Assembly: GCA_900318345.1 (NCBI GenBank)
Contig: ONKD01000020.1
Coordinates: forward strand, 1-47,198
Direction: 5' to 3'
DNA from: an uncultured Prevotellaceae bacterium
GTDB taxonomy: Bacteria > Bacteroidota > Bacteroidia > Bacteroidales > Muribaculaceae
Length of the DNA stretch: 47,198 nt
Positions within the stretch are counted from its first letter, which is position 1. Each line of letters opens with the position of its first letter. The translations under genes were made by a program, and so were the position numbers. The notes below the pieces were generated by a model. It made no database searches. It had not been told where the DNA came from and saw only the letters and a program-made list of their open reading frames with translations. Below are positions 34,574-42,434 of the stretch, in pieces.

Positions 34574-34874
34574 GATGAAAATAGTATTAGTTTTGCCCTA
34601 TAACACCCCAAAATTCAGGCAGGTAATTAGTATAAAAGAAACGACGTGGGGAGTTCTCTTGTCACTTGTCCCATGCGCAAAGGCTCTAGCATGTTAAGTC
34701 AGCTAGCTTCTTACGCGTCATGACACAAAGCGCCAAGTGTAACGCCGCATAAAAAACGAAATGTCTGTCTCCACTACGCTAACCCACCCCAAGGCGGGCC
34801 ATGGCCCGAGAAACACCACAAAATTAACATAAAAAACGGGAACTATCACGCCAAAAATCAAAAAAACTGCTCAC
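34574..34874. other. Non-coding spacer between divergent SUMF1 and EamA genes
   Basis: No gene is recognised. It contains a 14-bp perfect palindrome CGGGCCATGGCCCG near 34795-34808. No clear TAnnTTTG box for the SUMF1 gene was found. Confidence 0.4.
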
Positions 34875-34903
34875 TGTTAACTGTTAACTATTAACTATTA
34901 ACT
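34875..34903 (+). repeat. Heptad repeat array, inverted copy
   Basis: TGTTAACTGTTAACTATTAA then CTATTAACT: exact reverse complement of 30701-30729. It abuts the -7 box of the EamA gene and takes the place of its -33 region. Confidence 0.8.
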
Positions 34904-34910
34904 ACCTTTG
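34903..34910 (+). promoter_or_regulatory. -7 box of the EamA transporter gene, possible leaderless start
   Basis: TACCTTTG ends 5 bp before the GTG at 34916. The start of transcription should fall on or next to the start codon. The -33 region is the heptad repeat, with no TTTG. Confidence 0.55.
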
Positions 34911-34915
34911 CAGCC

Positions 34916-35842
34916 GTGCAATACATTGGCGAAATCATATCGATAGGCGTGGCCTTCTCGTGGACGGCGACCGCGCTGCTGAGCGAGTTCGGCAGCAAGC
35001 GCATGGGCAACCTGACGCTCAACCTGATGCGCATGGTCATCACGCTCGTTTTCTCGTGCATCCTGTTCTGGGCGGTGGGCGGTTCACCGCTGCCCGCCGG
35101 CGCGAGCACCGAGGCCTACTTGTGGATGCTGCTCTCGGGACTTGTGGGCTACGTCATCGGCGACTTTTGCCTGTTCCAGTGTTACATCATCATCGGGTCA
35201 AAATTCGGCCAGTTGTTTATGACCCTGGCTCCCATCACTGCCGCCATCATGGCCTGGTTCACGCTAGGCCAGCAAATCCGTCCCACAGCCATGCTCGCGA
35301 TGCTGGTCACGCTGGCCGGTATCGCCATCAGCGTGCTCGGCCGCGGCGACAATCACAAGGTGTCGCTCAAGCTGCCGCTGGCCGGCGTGCTATTCGCCAT
35401 TGGAGCGGCTGTGTGCCAAGGTGTTGGACTGGTGCTGAGCAAAATAGGCATGAACCAATATGAGGCCTCGCTCACGACCGAGTTGCAGTCGTGGATGTTG
35501 CCCTTCCATGCCAATTTTTTCCGCTGCATCGCCGGAACAATCGGCTTCGCATTGCTGATGGCCTGGCGCGAGGGCTTCAAGCCCTTGCAGCGTGGCATGC
35601 GTGACCGCAAGGGTGTAATCGCCGCTGTAGCGACGACTATATTCGGTCCGTTCGTTGGTGTGGGAGCGTCGCTGCTGGCTGTGCAATATACCGCTGCCGG
35701 CATCGCCAGCACGCTCATGGCATTGACACCCATCATCATCATCCTGCCAGCGTGGTGGATCTTCAAGCAGCCCATCACACTGAAAAGCCTCGTCGGCGCC
35801 TTCATCTCGGTCATCGGCGTGTCGCTCTTCTTCCTACTGTAA
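34916..35842 (+). CDS. EamA/DMT-family membrane transporter
   Basis: The 308-residue protein has about ten hydrophobic segments in two halves, each with EamA character: GEIISIGVAFSWTATALLSE (TM1), FMTLAPITAAIMAWFTLGQQ, then AGVLFAIGAAVCQGVGLVLS (second repeat) and STLMALTPIIIILPAWWIFK. Such inner-membrane transporters export or exchange small metabolites; the substrate is unknown. The start is GTG at 34916: an in-frame stop lies 8 codons upstream (34892-34894) with no other start between, and the next ATG would delete TM1. No ribosome binding site is possible if transcription starts at the -7 box given above. Confidence 0.87.
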   Translation: MQYIGEIISIGVAFSWTATALLSEFGSKRMGNLTLNLMRMVITLVFSCILFWAVGGSPLPAGASTEAYLWMLLSGLVGYVIGDFCLFQCYIIIGSKFGQLFMTLAPITAAIMAWFTLGQQIRPTAMLAMLVTLAGIAISVLGRGDNHKVSLKLPLAGVLFAIGAAVCQGVGLVLSKIGMNQYEASLTTELQSWMLPFHANFFRCIAGTIGFALLMAWREGFKPLQRGMRDRKGVIAAVATTIFGPFVGVGASLLAVQYTAAGIASTLMALTPIIIILPAWWIFKQPITLKSLVGAFISVIGVSLFFLL

Positions 35843-35862
35843 TATCCATTCACCTAACATCT

Positions 35863-36078
35863 GGGGGTGTCATAATTGTTCGCCCGAAAAAAAGAACCGC
35901 TCTAGCGAGCGGGAAAACTTGTGCAAACCGAAGGCCATGAAGTTTACTTCAATGGTTGAGGTGACGCCAAGTTTCGGGAAATTAAAACAAATTTTGAATT
36001 AAAATTTTTATAATAATTTGTTTGAATTTCTCGAGCGAAGCTCGATTTATGTTTCAATCGAGTGTTTTGCAACACCCT
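35863..36078 (+). repeat. MITE-like dispersed repeat, copy 2 (long form)
   Basis: Starts GGGGGTGTCATAATTGTTCG and contains CCGCTC-TAGC-GAGCGG, 65 bp absent from copy 1, then GGGAAATTAAAACAAATTTT. A tentative right end at 36064-36078 (GTTTTGCAACACCCT) mirrors the GGGTGT start. It includes a 21-codon frame from 35938 (MKFTSMVEVTPSFGKLKQIL), perhaps a transposase remnant, and ends close to the thrC stop. Confidence 0.65.
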
Positions 36079-36104
36079 GCATTACTTTTCCAGGATACCA
36101 ATTA

Positions 36105-37412
36105 TCAATTGTTGCTCAAGAGTAGCCGCTTGAAGCTGGTAAAGCCGTTCTTCATGGGCAGGACATGCCGTTCACTTTTCAGGAATTCAGATAACTGCCT
36201 GGGCATCGCTATAGGATATTCTATTATCCTCTCCATCAATGGCTTGAGCTTAGCTGGATGAGCGGTGGCTAGGGTCACGCAGGTCTCACCCGGCTGGACG
36301 TCTTCTTTCATGGCACGATAGGCGACTGCGGTGTGCGGATCAAGCAGATAGCCTTCTTCACGGTAGGTCTGCTGGATGGTTTCAATGATCTGGTCATCGT
36401 TATAGCTATAGGCATGGATGTGACGGCAGATGTTCTCATGAGAGCCTAGCAATTCCATCACGCGCCCGAAGTTATTGGGGCATCCCGCATCCAGAGCCGG
36501 TGCGATGCTGTACTGTGTGGGCTTGGGCGTAAACTTACCCGTCTTAACGTAGTTATAGAAAATGTTGTTCTGGTTCTCAACGCTGATAAAGCGCTTCACG
36601 GGCAGCCCCATCCGTTGCGCCATCAGGCCGCTCGTGAGGTTTCCCAAGTTGGAGCACGGCACAGCAAAAACGAGATTGCTGGTGTCAACGCCACTGTTTG
36701 CCAGCTGCACATAAGCCCAGAAATAATAGATCATCTGGGGAATGAGCCGGGCATAATTGATGGATGTGGCACTCGTGAGCCGCATGGCCGCGTTGAGTTC
36801 GTCGTCCAGGAAGGCTCTCTCAACCAGTATCTTGCAGTCATCAAAAGAGCCGTTGACCTCGATGGCTGTGACATTGCGTCCCAGCGAGGCAAATTGGGCC
36901 TTCTGGATAAGCCCCACTGCGCCACGAGGATAAAGCACATAAACCTTAACCCCAGGCATATCCAGGAAGCTGTTGGCCACTGCGCTACCCGTGTCGCCAC
37001 TGGTGGGCACCAACACGTTGAGCGTCGTCCACTCGGGATGGCGCGTGCTGTAATACCTGAGCAATCTGGACATGAAACGTGTGCCCACGTCCTTGAACGC
37101 CATGGTGGGCCCATGAAAGAGTTCAAGCAGATAATTGCCTCCAGCCGTTTTGACCAGCGGGATATCGAAATCCATCGACTCGAACACAATCTCGTGCAGC
37201 ACGTCGGTGGGCACGTCACCCTGCAGGGCAAACGAGGCGATCGCATGTCCCAGCTCGGGCAACGTCATCGCGCTCATGTTGCGCAGGAAGGCCTTGGGCA
37301 GGCGCGGCAACCGCTGCGGCACATACAAGCCGCCATCGGCAGCCAGTCCCTTGATGACCGCCTGCTCGAGCGTGGCTGTGTTCTGCCTGTTGGTTGTGCT
37401 ATAGTATAACAT
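36105..37412 (-). CDS. thrC: Threonine synthase
   Basis: The 435-residue PLP enzyme converts O-phosphohomoserine to threonine. The N-terminal motif is MLYYSTTNRQNTATLEQAVI, the PLP lysine K107 lies in HGPTMAFKDVGTRF, the phosphate/PLP loop is VPTSGDTGSAVANSF, and SNLGNLTSG follows. Length is normal for the short (Thr synthase type 2-like) form. ATG 37412 lies 2 bp after the aspartokinase stop, so translation is coupled. A TTG two codons earlier is less likely. Confidence 0.95.
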   Translation of the reverse strand: MLYYSTTNRQNTATLEQAVIKGLAADGGLYVPQRLPRLPKAFLRNMSAMTLPELGHAIASFALQGDVPTDVLHEIVFESMDFDIPLVKTAGGNYLLELFHGPTMAFKDVGTRFMSRLLRYYSTRHPEWTTLNVLVPTSGDTGSAVANSFLDMPGVKVYVLYPRGAVGLIQKAQFASLGRNVTAIEVNGSFDDCKILVERAFLDDELNAAMRLTSATSINYARLIPQMIYYFWAYVQLANSGVDTSNLVFAVPCSNLGNLTSGLMAQRMGLPVKRFISVENQNNIFYNYVKTGKFTPKPTQYSIAPALDAGCPNNFGRVMELLGSHENICRHIHAYSYNDDQIIETIQQTYREEGYLLDPHTAVAYRAMKEDVQPGETCVTLATAHPAKLKPLMERIIEYPIAMPRQLSEFLKSERHVLPMKNGFTSFKRLLLSNN

Positions 37413-37414
37413 GG

Positions 37415-38305
37415 TCAATCAACGATTACCGTTCCGGGAGCGGCAGGGTTGAAGGTGTTTTTCACCCACACGGGGATATGCTTCATGGCCACAGGGGCAA
37501 TGGTGGGCGGGTAGATAACCTTGGCGCCAGCATCACACATTTCCTGGGCCTGGGCATAGGTCATCTGCGGGATGACAGTTGCATCGGGATGAGTACGCGG
37601 GTCAGCGGTCATGAAACCGTCCACGTCGGTCCAGATCTCCAATGCCTCGGCGTCGAGCAATGCGGCAAGGATCGCGGCGGTGTAGTCGCTGCCGCCCCGC
37701 CCCAGATTGGTCACATCGCCCGAGTCTTTATCGCGCGAGATGAAGCCCTGGGCAACATGCACGCCCTCGTCCATCGAGGAGAAATCCTCCTTGACTAGGC
37801 GCTCGGTCTCCTCCCAATCGAGGACACGCCCGGCACCATCGGCTCTCGTGCGCATGTAATTGAGCGACAAGTGGGGCACACCATCCTCAAACATACCGGT
37901 CACGATGGCCGACGACAGAATCTCACCATGAGCGACAATGGCATCGCACAAGCGCTGCATCTCGTCCACACCCATGCGGGGATTGGTCGCCAGGGCCAGA
38001 TAATAGGGTTTGAGGCTCTCGTCAATGAAGCGGTCGATGGTCGCATGCACCTGGTCACGCATCGACTCGACCACCACGCCGTCGATGGCCTCGTGGTGGC
38101 GCTGACGCGCCTGTTCGAGGGTATCGAGACATGATATGTCGCGTTGCTGTGCCTGCTCGCACATCGCCAGAAGCTGATTGGTAAATCCACCCATTGCCGA
38201 AACCACCACCAGCACGGGCTTGGGAGCGGCATTAACTATATCTCGCAGGTTGCGCAGACTCTCGATGCTACCGACCGAGGTTCCGCCAAATTTCATCACT
38301 TTCAT
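37415..38305 (-). CDS. Aspartokinase catalytic domain without ACT regulatory domains
   Basis: The 296-residue protein starts MKVMKFGGTSVGSIESLRNL (KFGGTSV signature), has GHGEILSS-like AHGEILSSAIVTGMFE, VTNLGRGGSDYTAAILAALL (GRGGSD motif) and ends at AMKHIPVWVKNTFNPAAPGT. It phosphorylates aspartate, the first step to threonine, methionine and lysine. Usual aspartokinases have 430-470 residues, and ThrA-type fusions about 810. This chain stops exactly where the kinase fold ends, with no ACT domains and no homoserine dehydrogenase, and the next gene (thrC) starts 2 bp on. Loss of feedback control by lysine or threonine is a reasonable inference. Confidence 0.92.
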   Translation of the reverse strand: MKVMKFGGTSVGSIESLRNLRDIVNAAPKPVLVVVSAMGGFTNQLLAMCEQAQQRDISCLDTLEQARQRHHEAIDGVVVESMRDQVHATIDRFIDESLKPYYLALATNPRMGVDEMQRLCDAIVAHGEILSSAIVTGMFEDGVPHLSLNYMRTRADGAGRVLDWEETERLVKEDFSSMDEGVHVAQGFISRDKDSGDVTNLGRGGSDYTAAILAALLDAEALEIWTDVDGFMTADPRTHPDATVIPQMTYAQAQEMCDAGAKVIYPPTIAPVAMKHIPVWVKNTFNPAAPGTVIVD

Positions 38306-38437
38306 TGCTATCAGGTATTATTCTTATTTTATAACGAGAAAACCGGCTTTTTATTAGAGGGAATGTGTGAAAAATTCTTTAGGGGCAGCAAGAACAAGTT
38401 TTTATCGATTTTAAGCCCCTGAAAAGCGATTTTGTTG

Positions 38438-38445
38438 TACATTTG
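38438..38445 (+). promoter_or_regulatory. -7 box of the yqgE operon, possible leaderless start
   Basis: TACATTTG ends 4 bp before the yqgE ATG at 38450, so the mRNA may have no or almost no leader. The -33 element is unclear. Confidence 0.55.
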
Positions 38446-38449
38446 CAAC

Positions 38450-39055
38450 ATGAACGACCTGGAACAGGACATCTATCATCTCAACGATGAGCAACCGCAA
38501 CCCGTGCGCGGCTCATTGCTCGTGGCTAAACCCACTGTGGGCGACTTCTTTTTCAGGCGCTCGCTGGTGCTCATCGTCGACCCTGACGAGGGCGAGGGTG
38601 CAATGGGTGTGGTGGTCAACAACTACACGGGCTACAACCTGCGCGACATCATGCCCGAGATCGAGACCGTCGAGGAAGTGCCAGTGATGCTGGGAGGCCC
38701 CGTGGGCATGCAGATGATGTTCTATGTCCACACGTTGGGTCCTAAGATCGTACCCGAGGCCATCGACGTGGGCGACGGAGTGTGGTTTGGCGGTGACTTT
38801 GACGCCTTGAAACGCTATGTGGAACTGGGCGGCCCCATCGAGGGACACATCAAGTTCATTGTGGGCTACAGTGGTTGGGAAAAGGGGCAGATCGCCGATG
38901 AGCTTAAGCGCCATGACTGGGCTGTGCTCAACAATGGCGGGCGCAACCTGCTCATGGGTGAAGGCGACGATAACCTGTGGCGCGAGGCCGTTTCACGGTT
39001 TGGCGACCAATACCGCCTGTGGCTCAACCTGCCCAACGACCCATCAAACAACTAA
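38450..39055 (+). CDS. yqgE: YqgE/AlgH family protein (DUF179)
   Basis: The 201-residue protein matches the YqgE family: GSLLVAKPTVGDFFFRRSLV then LIVDPDEGEGAMGVVVNN, and near the middle VPVMLGGPVGMQMMFYVHTL, with GYSGWEKGQIADELKR in the C-terminal half. The family is widespread; its biochemical role is unsettled. It is cytoplasmic. The gene leads a plus-strand run with pantothenate kinase (17 bp gap), GT2 and GNAT genes. The start at 38450 gives the usual short lead before the conserved core. Confidence 0.92.
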   Translation: MNDLEQDIYHLNDEQPQPVRGSLLVAKPTVGDFFFRRSLVLIVDPDEGEGAMGVVVNNYTGYNLRDIMPEIETVEEVPVMLGGPVGMQMMFYVHTLGPKIVPEAIDVGDGVWFGGDFDALKRYVELGGPIEGHIKFIVGYSGWEKGQIADELKRHDWAVLNNGGRNLLMGEGDDNLWREAVSRFGDQYRLWLNLPNDPSNN

Positions 39056-39072
39056 AAAAGAAATCAGTTCAA

Positions 39073-39909
39073 ATGAGTATTGTCATCGGTATAGACGTGG
39101 GCCTCAGTTCCACTAAGATTCTGGGCATCGAGAACGGGAAGCGCATCAAGTCTCCCATGTGTGTCAAGGGCATTGAGGACCCCGAGGCAGCGCTTTATGG
39201 TGCACTGGGTAAATACATCAGTGAGAACGACATTGACCTCAACGATATTGAACACCTGATGATTACAGGTGTGGGGACAAAGCAGGTCAAGTCGCCCATC
39301 TATGAATTGCCCACCGAGTTTGTTGACGAGTTCATGGCCAATGGTCTGGGCGCGCGCTTTGACAGCGGCCTGGACCACATCATTGTCGTGTCGATGGGAA
39401 CCGGCACATCGCTGGTGCGCGTTGACGGGAATGACATCAGCCACATCGGCGGCATTGGCATGGGAGGCGGCACGCTGCAAGGACTGTCCCACCTGTTGCT
39501 TGGCACCAGCAACGTGCAGCACGTGCAGGACATGGCTGTGAGAGGGGAAATCAGTCAAATCAACCTGTCGATTGGAGACATCACCACCGATGGCCTGAGC
39601 GAATTGACCGCCGACGCCACGGCATCGCTGTTTGCCAAAGCCCATAAGACCAATCCCGATGACCATGACATCGCCAAGGGCCTCGTGTGGATGGTGCTTG
39701 AAACCATCGGCTCATGTGCCGTGCTGTCGCAACGGAACGGCGGTTTCAAGGACTTTGTGCTCATCGGCAACCTCACGCGCCTCGAGGAATGTAAAGAGGT
39801 GTTCCCCATGATGGAGGAATTGTATGGCGTGCACTTCATCATTCCCAAGTATGCCCCCTATTGCACGGCGCTTGGAGCCGCAATCAGCTATGGATACCAA
39901 AAAGAATAG
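39073..39909 (+). CDS. Type II pantothenate kinase
   Basis: The 278-residue protein starts MSIVIGIDVGLSSTKILGIE, the phosphate-1 motif of the actin/hexokinase-like fold used by type II pantothenate kinases. IIVVSMGTGTSLVRVDGNDI leading into SHIGGIGMGGGTLQGLSHLL is the family core, with the phosphate-2 and adenosine segments at DFVLIGNLTRLEE and YCTALGAAISYGY. It phosphorylates pantothenate at the start of CoA synthesis. Type II enzymes typically escape CoA feedback in staphylococci; whether this one does is unknown. Start 39073 is chosen over a longer frame overlapping yqgE. Confidence 0.9.
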   Translation: MSIVIGIDVGLSSTKILGIENGKRIKSPMCVKGIEDPEAALYGALGKYISENDIDLNDIEHLMITGVGTKQVKSPIYELPTEFVDEFMANGLGARFDSGLDHIIVVSMGTGTSLVRVDGNDISHIGGIGMGGGTLQGLSHLLLGTSNVQHVQDMAVRGEISQINLSIGDITTDGLSELTADATASLFAKAHKTNPDDHDIAKGLVWMVLETIGSCAVLSQRNGGFKDFVLIGNLTRLEECKEVFPMMEELYGVHFIIPKYAPYCTALGAAISYGYQKE

Positions 39910-39927
39910 CCTAGGGCTAACCGAGAT

Positions 39928-41049
39928 ATGGAATTGAGTGTAGTTATCGTCAACTATCGCGTCAAGTATCTGCTGGAGCAGACTTTACGCTCGGTGGAGC
40001 AAGCCATGCAAGGCATGACGGGCGAGGTCATCGTCGTCGATAACCTGTCGGGCGATGACAGCATCGCATTCTCGCGTGAGCGGCACCCTGGAGTCACATT
40101 CATCGAGAACCAGGAGAACGTGGGCTTTGCCCGCGCCAATAACCAAGCCATCATGCAGGCTCGCGGTGAATTCACACTCATCCTCAACCCTGACACCATT
40201 ATCACGCCACGCTGCCTGCAAGAGGGCTTAGCCTGGATGCGCTCCCATCCCAAGTGTGGCGCCATCGGGGCAAGGATGATGGACGGTAACGGCGTGTTCC
40301 TGCCCGAAAGTAAACGGGCCTTCCCCACCCCTTGGGTGTCGTTCTGTAAGATCTTCGGCTTGTCTAAACTGTTCCCACGGTCGCCGTGGTTTGCCAAGTA
40401 TCACCTGCGCTACCTCAGTGATCTGGAGCCTCAATGCATCGACATCCTGTCTGGAGCCTATATGTTTTGCCGCACCGATGTGTTACAGCAGTTGGGTGGC
40501 TTTGACGAGGATTTCTTCATGTATGGCGAGGACATTGACCTGAGTTACCGCATCGTCAAGGCCGGTTATGAGAACTGGTTCCTGCCCACACCCATGATTC
40601 ACTACAAGGGCGAGAGCACCAAGAAAGACTCGATGCGCTATGTGAGGATTTTCTATGACGCGATGCTCATCTTCTATCGCAAGCATTTCCCTCGCTTCAA
40701 CCTCATTTTCTACCCGTTTGTCAAGCTGGGTGTCGTAGTCAGGGCGGGCATGGCAATGGTCAAGCGGCTCGTGAAACGCATGTTGCCCAGCAGCGGCAAG
40801 CCCGCCAGCGAGACCTGGCCATGGGCCATCATCAGCGACAATCCGTCAACGGTAGCCGAGCGAGCCGGAATCCATATTTATCGCGACAGCATTCCCGCCG
40901 ATGGTAATTGTAATGTGCTCATCGATGACGGTTGCCACAGTTACGCCCAGATAGTGGACTACATCAGGGAGCATAGCGAGAAGGACCGCCTGGCATACCA
41001 CATTTTTGCTGATAGGCACAATATCATCATCTCACCCAAAATGTCATGA
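39928..41049 (+). CDS. Glycosyltransferase family 2 (GT-A fold) with C-terminal extension
   Basis: The 373-residue protein has a GT2 domain in residues 1-230: ELSVVIVNYRVKYLLEQTLR, EVIVVDNLSGDDS, ENVGFARANNQAI, LILNPDT (DxD-like) and GAYMFCRTDVLQQLGGFDED with a following YGEDIDLSYRI. This resembles WbbL-type rhamnosyltransferases. A membrane-associating basic segment around residues 250-285 is followed by a roughly 85-residue C-terminal part (ERAGIHIYRDSIPADGNCNV) of a kind I recall behind GT2 domains in Bacteroidetes. It probably adds a sugar to a surface polysaccharide. It overlaps the next gene by 4 bp (ATGA). Confidence 0.9.
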   Translation: MELSVVIVNYRVKYLLEQTLRSVEQAMQGMTGEVIVVDNLSGDDSIAFSRERHPGVTFIENQENVGFARANNQAIMQARGEFTLILNPDTIITPRCLQEGLAWMRSHPKCGAIGARMMDGNGVFLPESKRAFPTPWVSFCKIFGLSKLFPRSPWFAKYHLRYLSDLEPQCIDILSGAYMFCRTDVLQQLGGFDEDFFMYGEDIDLSYRIVKAGYENWFLPTPMIHYKGESTKKDSMRYVRIFYDAMLIFYRKHFPRFNLIFYPFVKLGVVVRAGMAMVKRLVKRMLPSSGKPASETWPWAIISDNPSTVAERAGIHIYRDSIPADGNCNVLIDDGCHSYAQIVDYIREHSEKDRLAYHIFADRHNIIISPKMS

Positions 41050-41570
41050 GCCAACTGCTGAGTAACGAACAAATCACATTGAGGGCGCTAGAGCCTACCG
41101 ACCTCGACACGCTGTATCGATGGGAGAACGACACCGCGTTGTGGGCGGTGAGCGACACCGCTGCCCCCTACTCGCGCGAGACGCTGTGGCATTATCTGGA
41201 AGGCTACACGGGCGACATCTATGCCCAACGCCAGCTGCGCTTGATGATCACGCTATCGGCCGACGGCACGCCAGTGGGCACCATCGACTTTCTCAATTTT
41301 GATCCGCTGAACAACCGGGCCGAGCTGGGCTTGTTCATCGATGGTAACTACCGCGGTCAAGGCTTGGGACGACAAGCCCTAGACCTACTCACCGCTTATG
41401 CCCGTGACCACATCGGCCTGAGGCAACTGTATGTTTTCATCGCTCTTGATAACGAGGTGTGCCTCAAGCTGTTTGAGGACTATGGATACAGCCGCGTCGG
41501 GGTACTCAAGTCATGGGTAAAACGGGGCTCAACCTACCGCGACGTCGCCCTGCTGCAAATGCTATTTTAA
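41046..41570 (+). CDS. GNAT-family N-acetyltransferase (RimJ/RimL-like)
   Basis: The 174-residue protein begins with ITLRALEPTDLDTLYRWEND, and has the acetyl-CoA motif A region LGLFIDGNYRGQGLGRQALD (Q/RxxGxG/A) and a C-terminal FEDYGYSRVGVLKSWVKRG. It transfers an acetyl group from acetyl-CoA to an amine; RimJ/RimL-like enzymes act on protein N-termini or on sugars and polyamines, and the target here is unknown. It is translationally coupled to the GT2 gene and followed by a terminator, so it ends the yqgE operon. Confidence 0.9.
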   Translation: MSQLLSNEQITLRALEPTDLDTLYRWENDTALWAVSDTAAPYSRETLWHYLEGYTGDIYAQRQLRLMITLSADGTPVGTIDFLNFDPLNNRAELGLFIDGNYRGQGLGRQALDLLTAYARDHIGLRQLYVFIALDNEVCLKLFEDYGYSRVGVLKSWVKRGSTYRDVALLQMLF

Positions 41571-41575
41571 TCAAA

Positions 41576-41612
41576 ACAAAAAATGCGGCTGATAGCCGCA
41601 TTAATTTTATTA
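41576..41612. terminator. Bidirectional terminator between GNAT and thioredoxin-fold genes
   Basis: AATGCGGCT (41582-41590), loop GAT, AGCCGCATT (41594-41602); T-rich on the right for plus and an A run on the left giving T6 for minus. Confidence 0.8.
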
Positions 41613-41631
41613 AGTTGCTTCAAAAAGACTG

Positions 41632-42105
41632 TTAAAGGGATTTAGCATCGGGATCGATGGCGATGATGACGCCATTGGGATCGATGAGGAATGAATGGTA
41701 GCCATCTTCAAGTCGCCAATTCCTGATGATGGCGTCCTGCATATCGCGGGCGGCGCAAAACTGTGCCGAACGGTTCAAATTGTCTATTGAAACGATGTTA
41801 TTGAATACGCTCTCGCTGCGATCCAGATTCACCGACACATGAGTGCAGCTGGCACCCGTGGCCCTCGACAATCGGTCATATCGCAAGTTATTGAGGCGGG
41901 ATTGAGCATCGTCAGATGACCAGAAGGTGAGCAGGATTTTCTCGCCTAAATGCTGCTTGAGCGGAGACAGGTCATTGTTGGTATCACCCAATTGGAGCGA
42001 TGGAGCCTTGCTGCCAATGCGGCCGTCGGCAGGCGCCGTATAGTAAGCCGAGGTGAATAACGTCAGCAATCCCACAATAGCGATGATCAAAAAGAACTTA
42101 TTCAT
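41632..42105 (-). CDS. Thioredoxin-fold protein lacking catalytic cysteines
   Basis: The 157-residue protein has an N-terminal signal or anchor (MNKFFLIIAIVGLLTLFTSA) and a redoxin-like fold: GSKAPSLQLGDTNNDLSPLK, then LLTFWSSDDAQSRLNNLRYD, and near the end SFLIDPNGVIIAIDPD. In TlpA/ResA enzymes the FW segment is followed by CxxC; here SSDD takes that place. Its only cysteines (CTHVSVN and FCAARDM) lie elsewhere. It is probably periplasmic and not a thiol oxidoreductase of the usual kind. It has its own promoter at 42218-42246 and stands alone. Confidence 0.75.
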   Translation of the reverse strand: MNKFFLIIAIVGLLTLFTSAYYTAPADGRIGSKAPSLQLGDTNNDLSPLKQHLGEKILLTFWSSDDAQSRLNNLRYDRLSRATGASCTHVSVNLDRSESVFNNIVSIDNLNRSAQFCAARDMQDAIIRNWRLEDGYHSFLIDPNGVIIAIDPDAKSL

Positions 42106-42217
42106 TCATTCTTAGTTTTGGTTTGCAATCGAGGCTTTGTTTGGCCACCTGGGCCTCGCGCCACCTTGTCGATTCTCGACATGCCTCTACCAAATTCACT
42201 CAACTTGATAGGGACTG

Positions 42218-42246
42218 CAAAAGTAATCAAAAAAAGTTATTAACAA
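42218..42246 (-). promoter_or_regulatory. Promoter of the thioredoxin-fold gene
   Basis: Minus strand TTG (42246-42244), 18 bp, TACTTTTG (42225-42218); leader of about 105 nt. Confidence 0.6.
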
Positions 42247-42372
42247 CTCTCATAGGGGATTTTTTGTGCATTTTTGATTATTTTTCACCTTTTTGGCCCC
42301 TTAAAAACACTCGATAAAGCATAAAAACCGACTATCACGACTGATGTCCAGCAACAATTATTATTACCGATT

Positions 42373-42404
42373 TTTGGTGAATTGACAAATTTACTTTAAC
42401 TTTG
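42373..42404 (+). promoter_or_regulatory. Promoter of the small lipoprotein gene
   Basis: TTTG (42373-42376), 20 bp, TAACTTTG (42397-42404), 30 bp before the ATG. The rest of the 42106-42434 spacer is AT-rich without other recognised features. Confidence 0.75.
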
Positions 42405-42434
42405 CCCCGAATAAATAACATCAACCCGTAAAGT

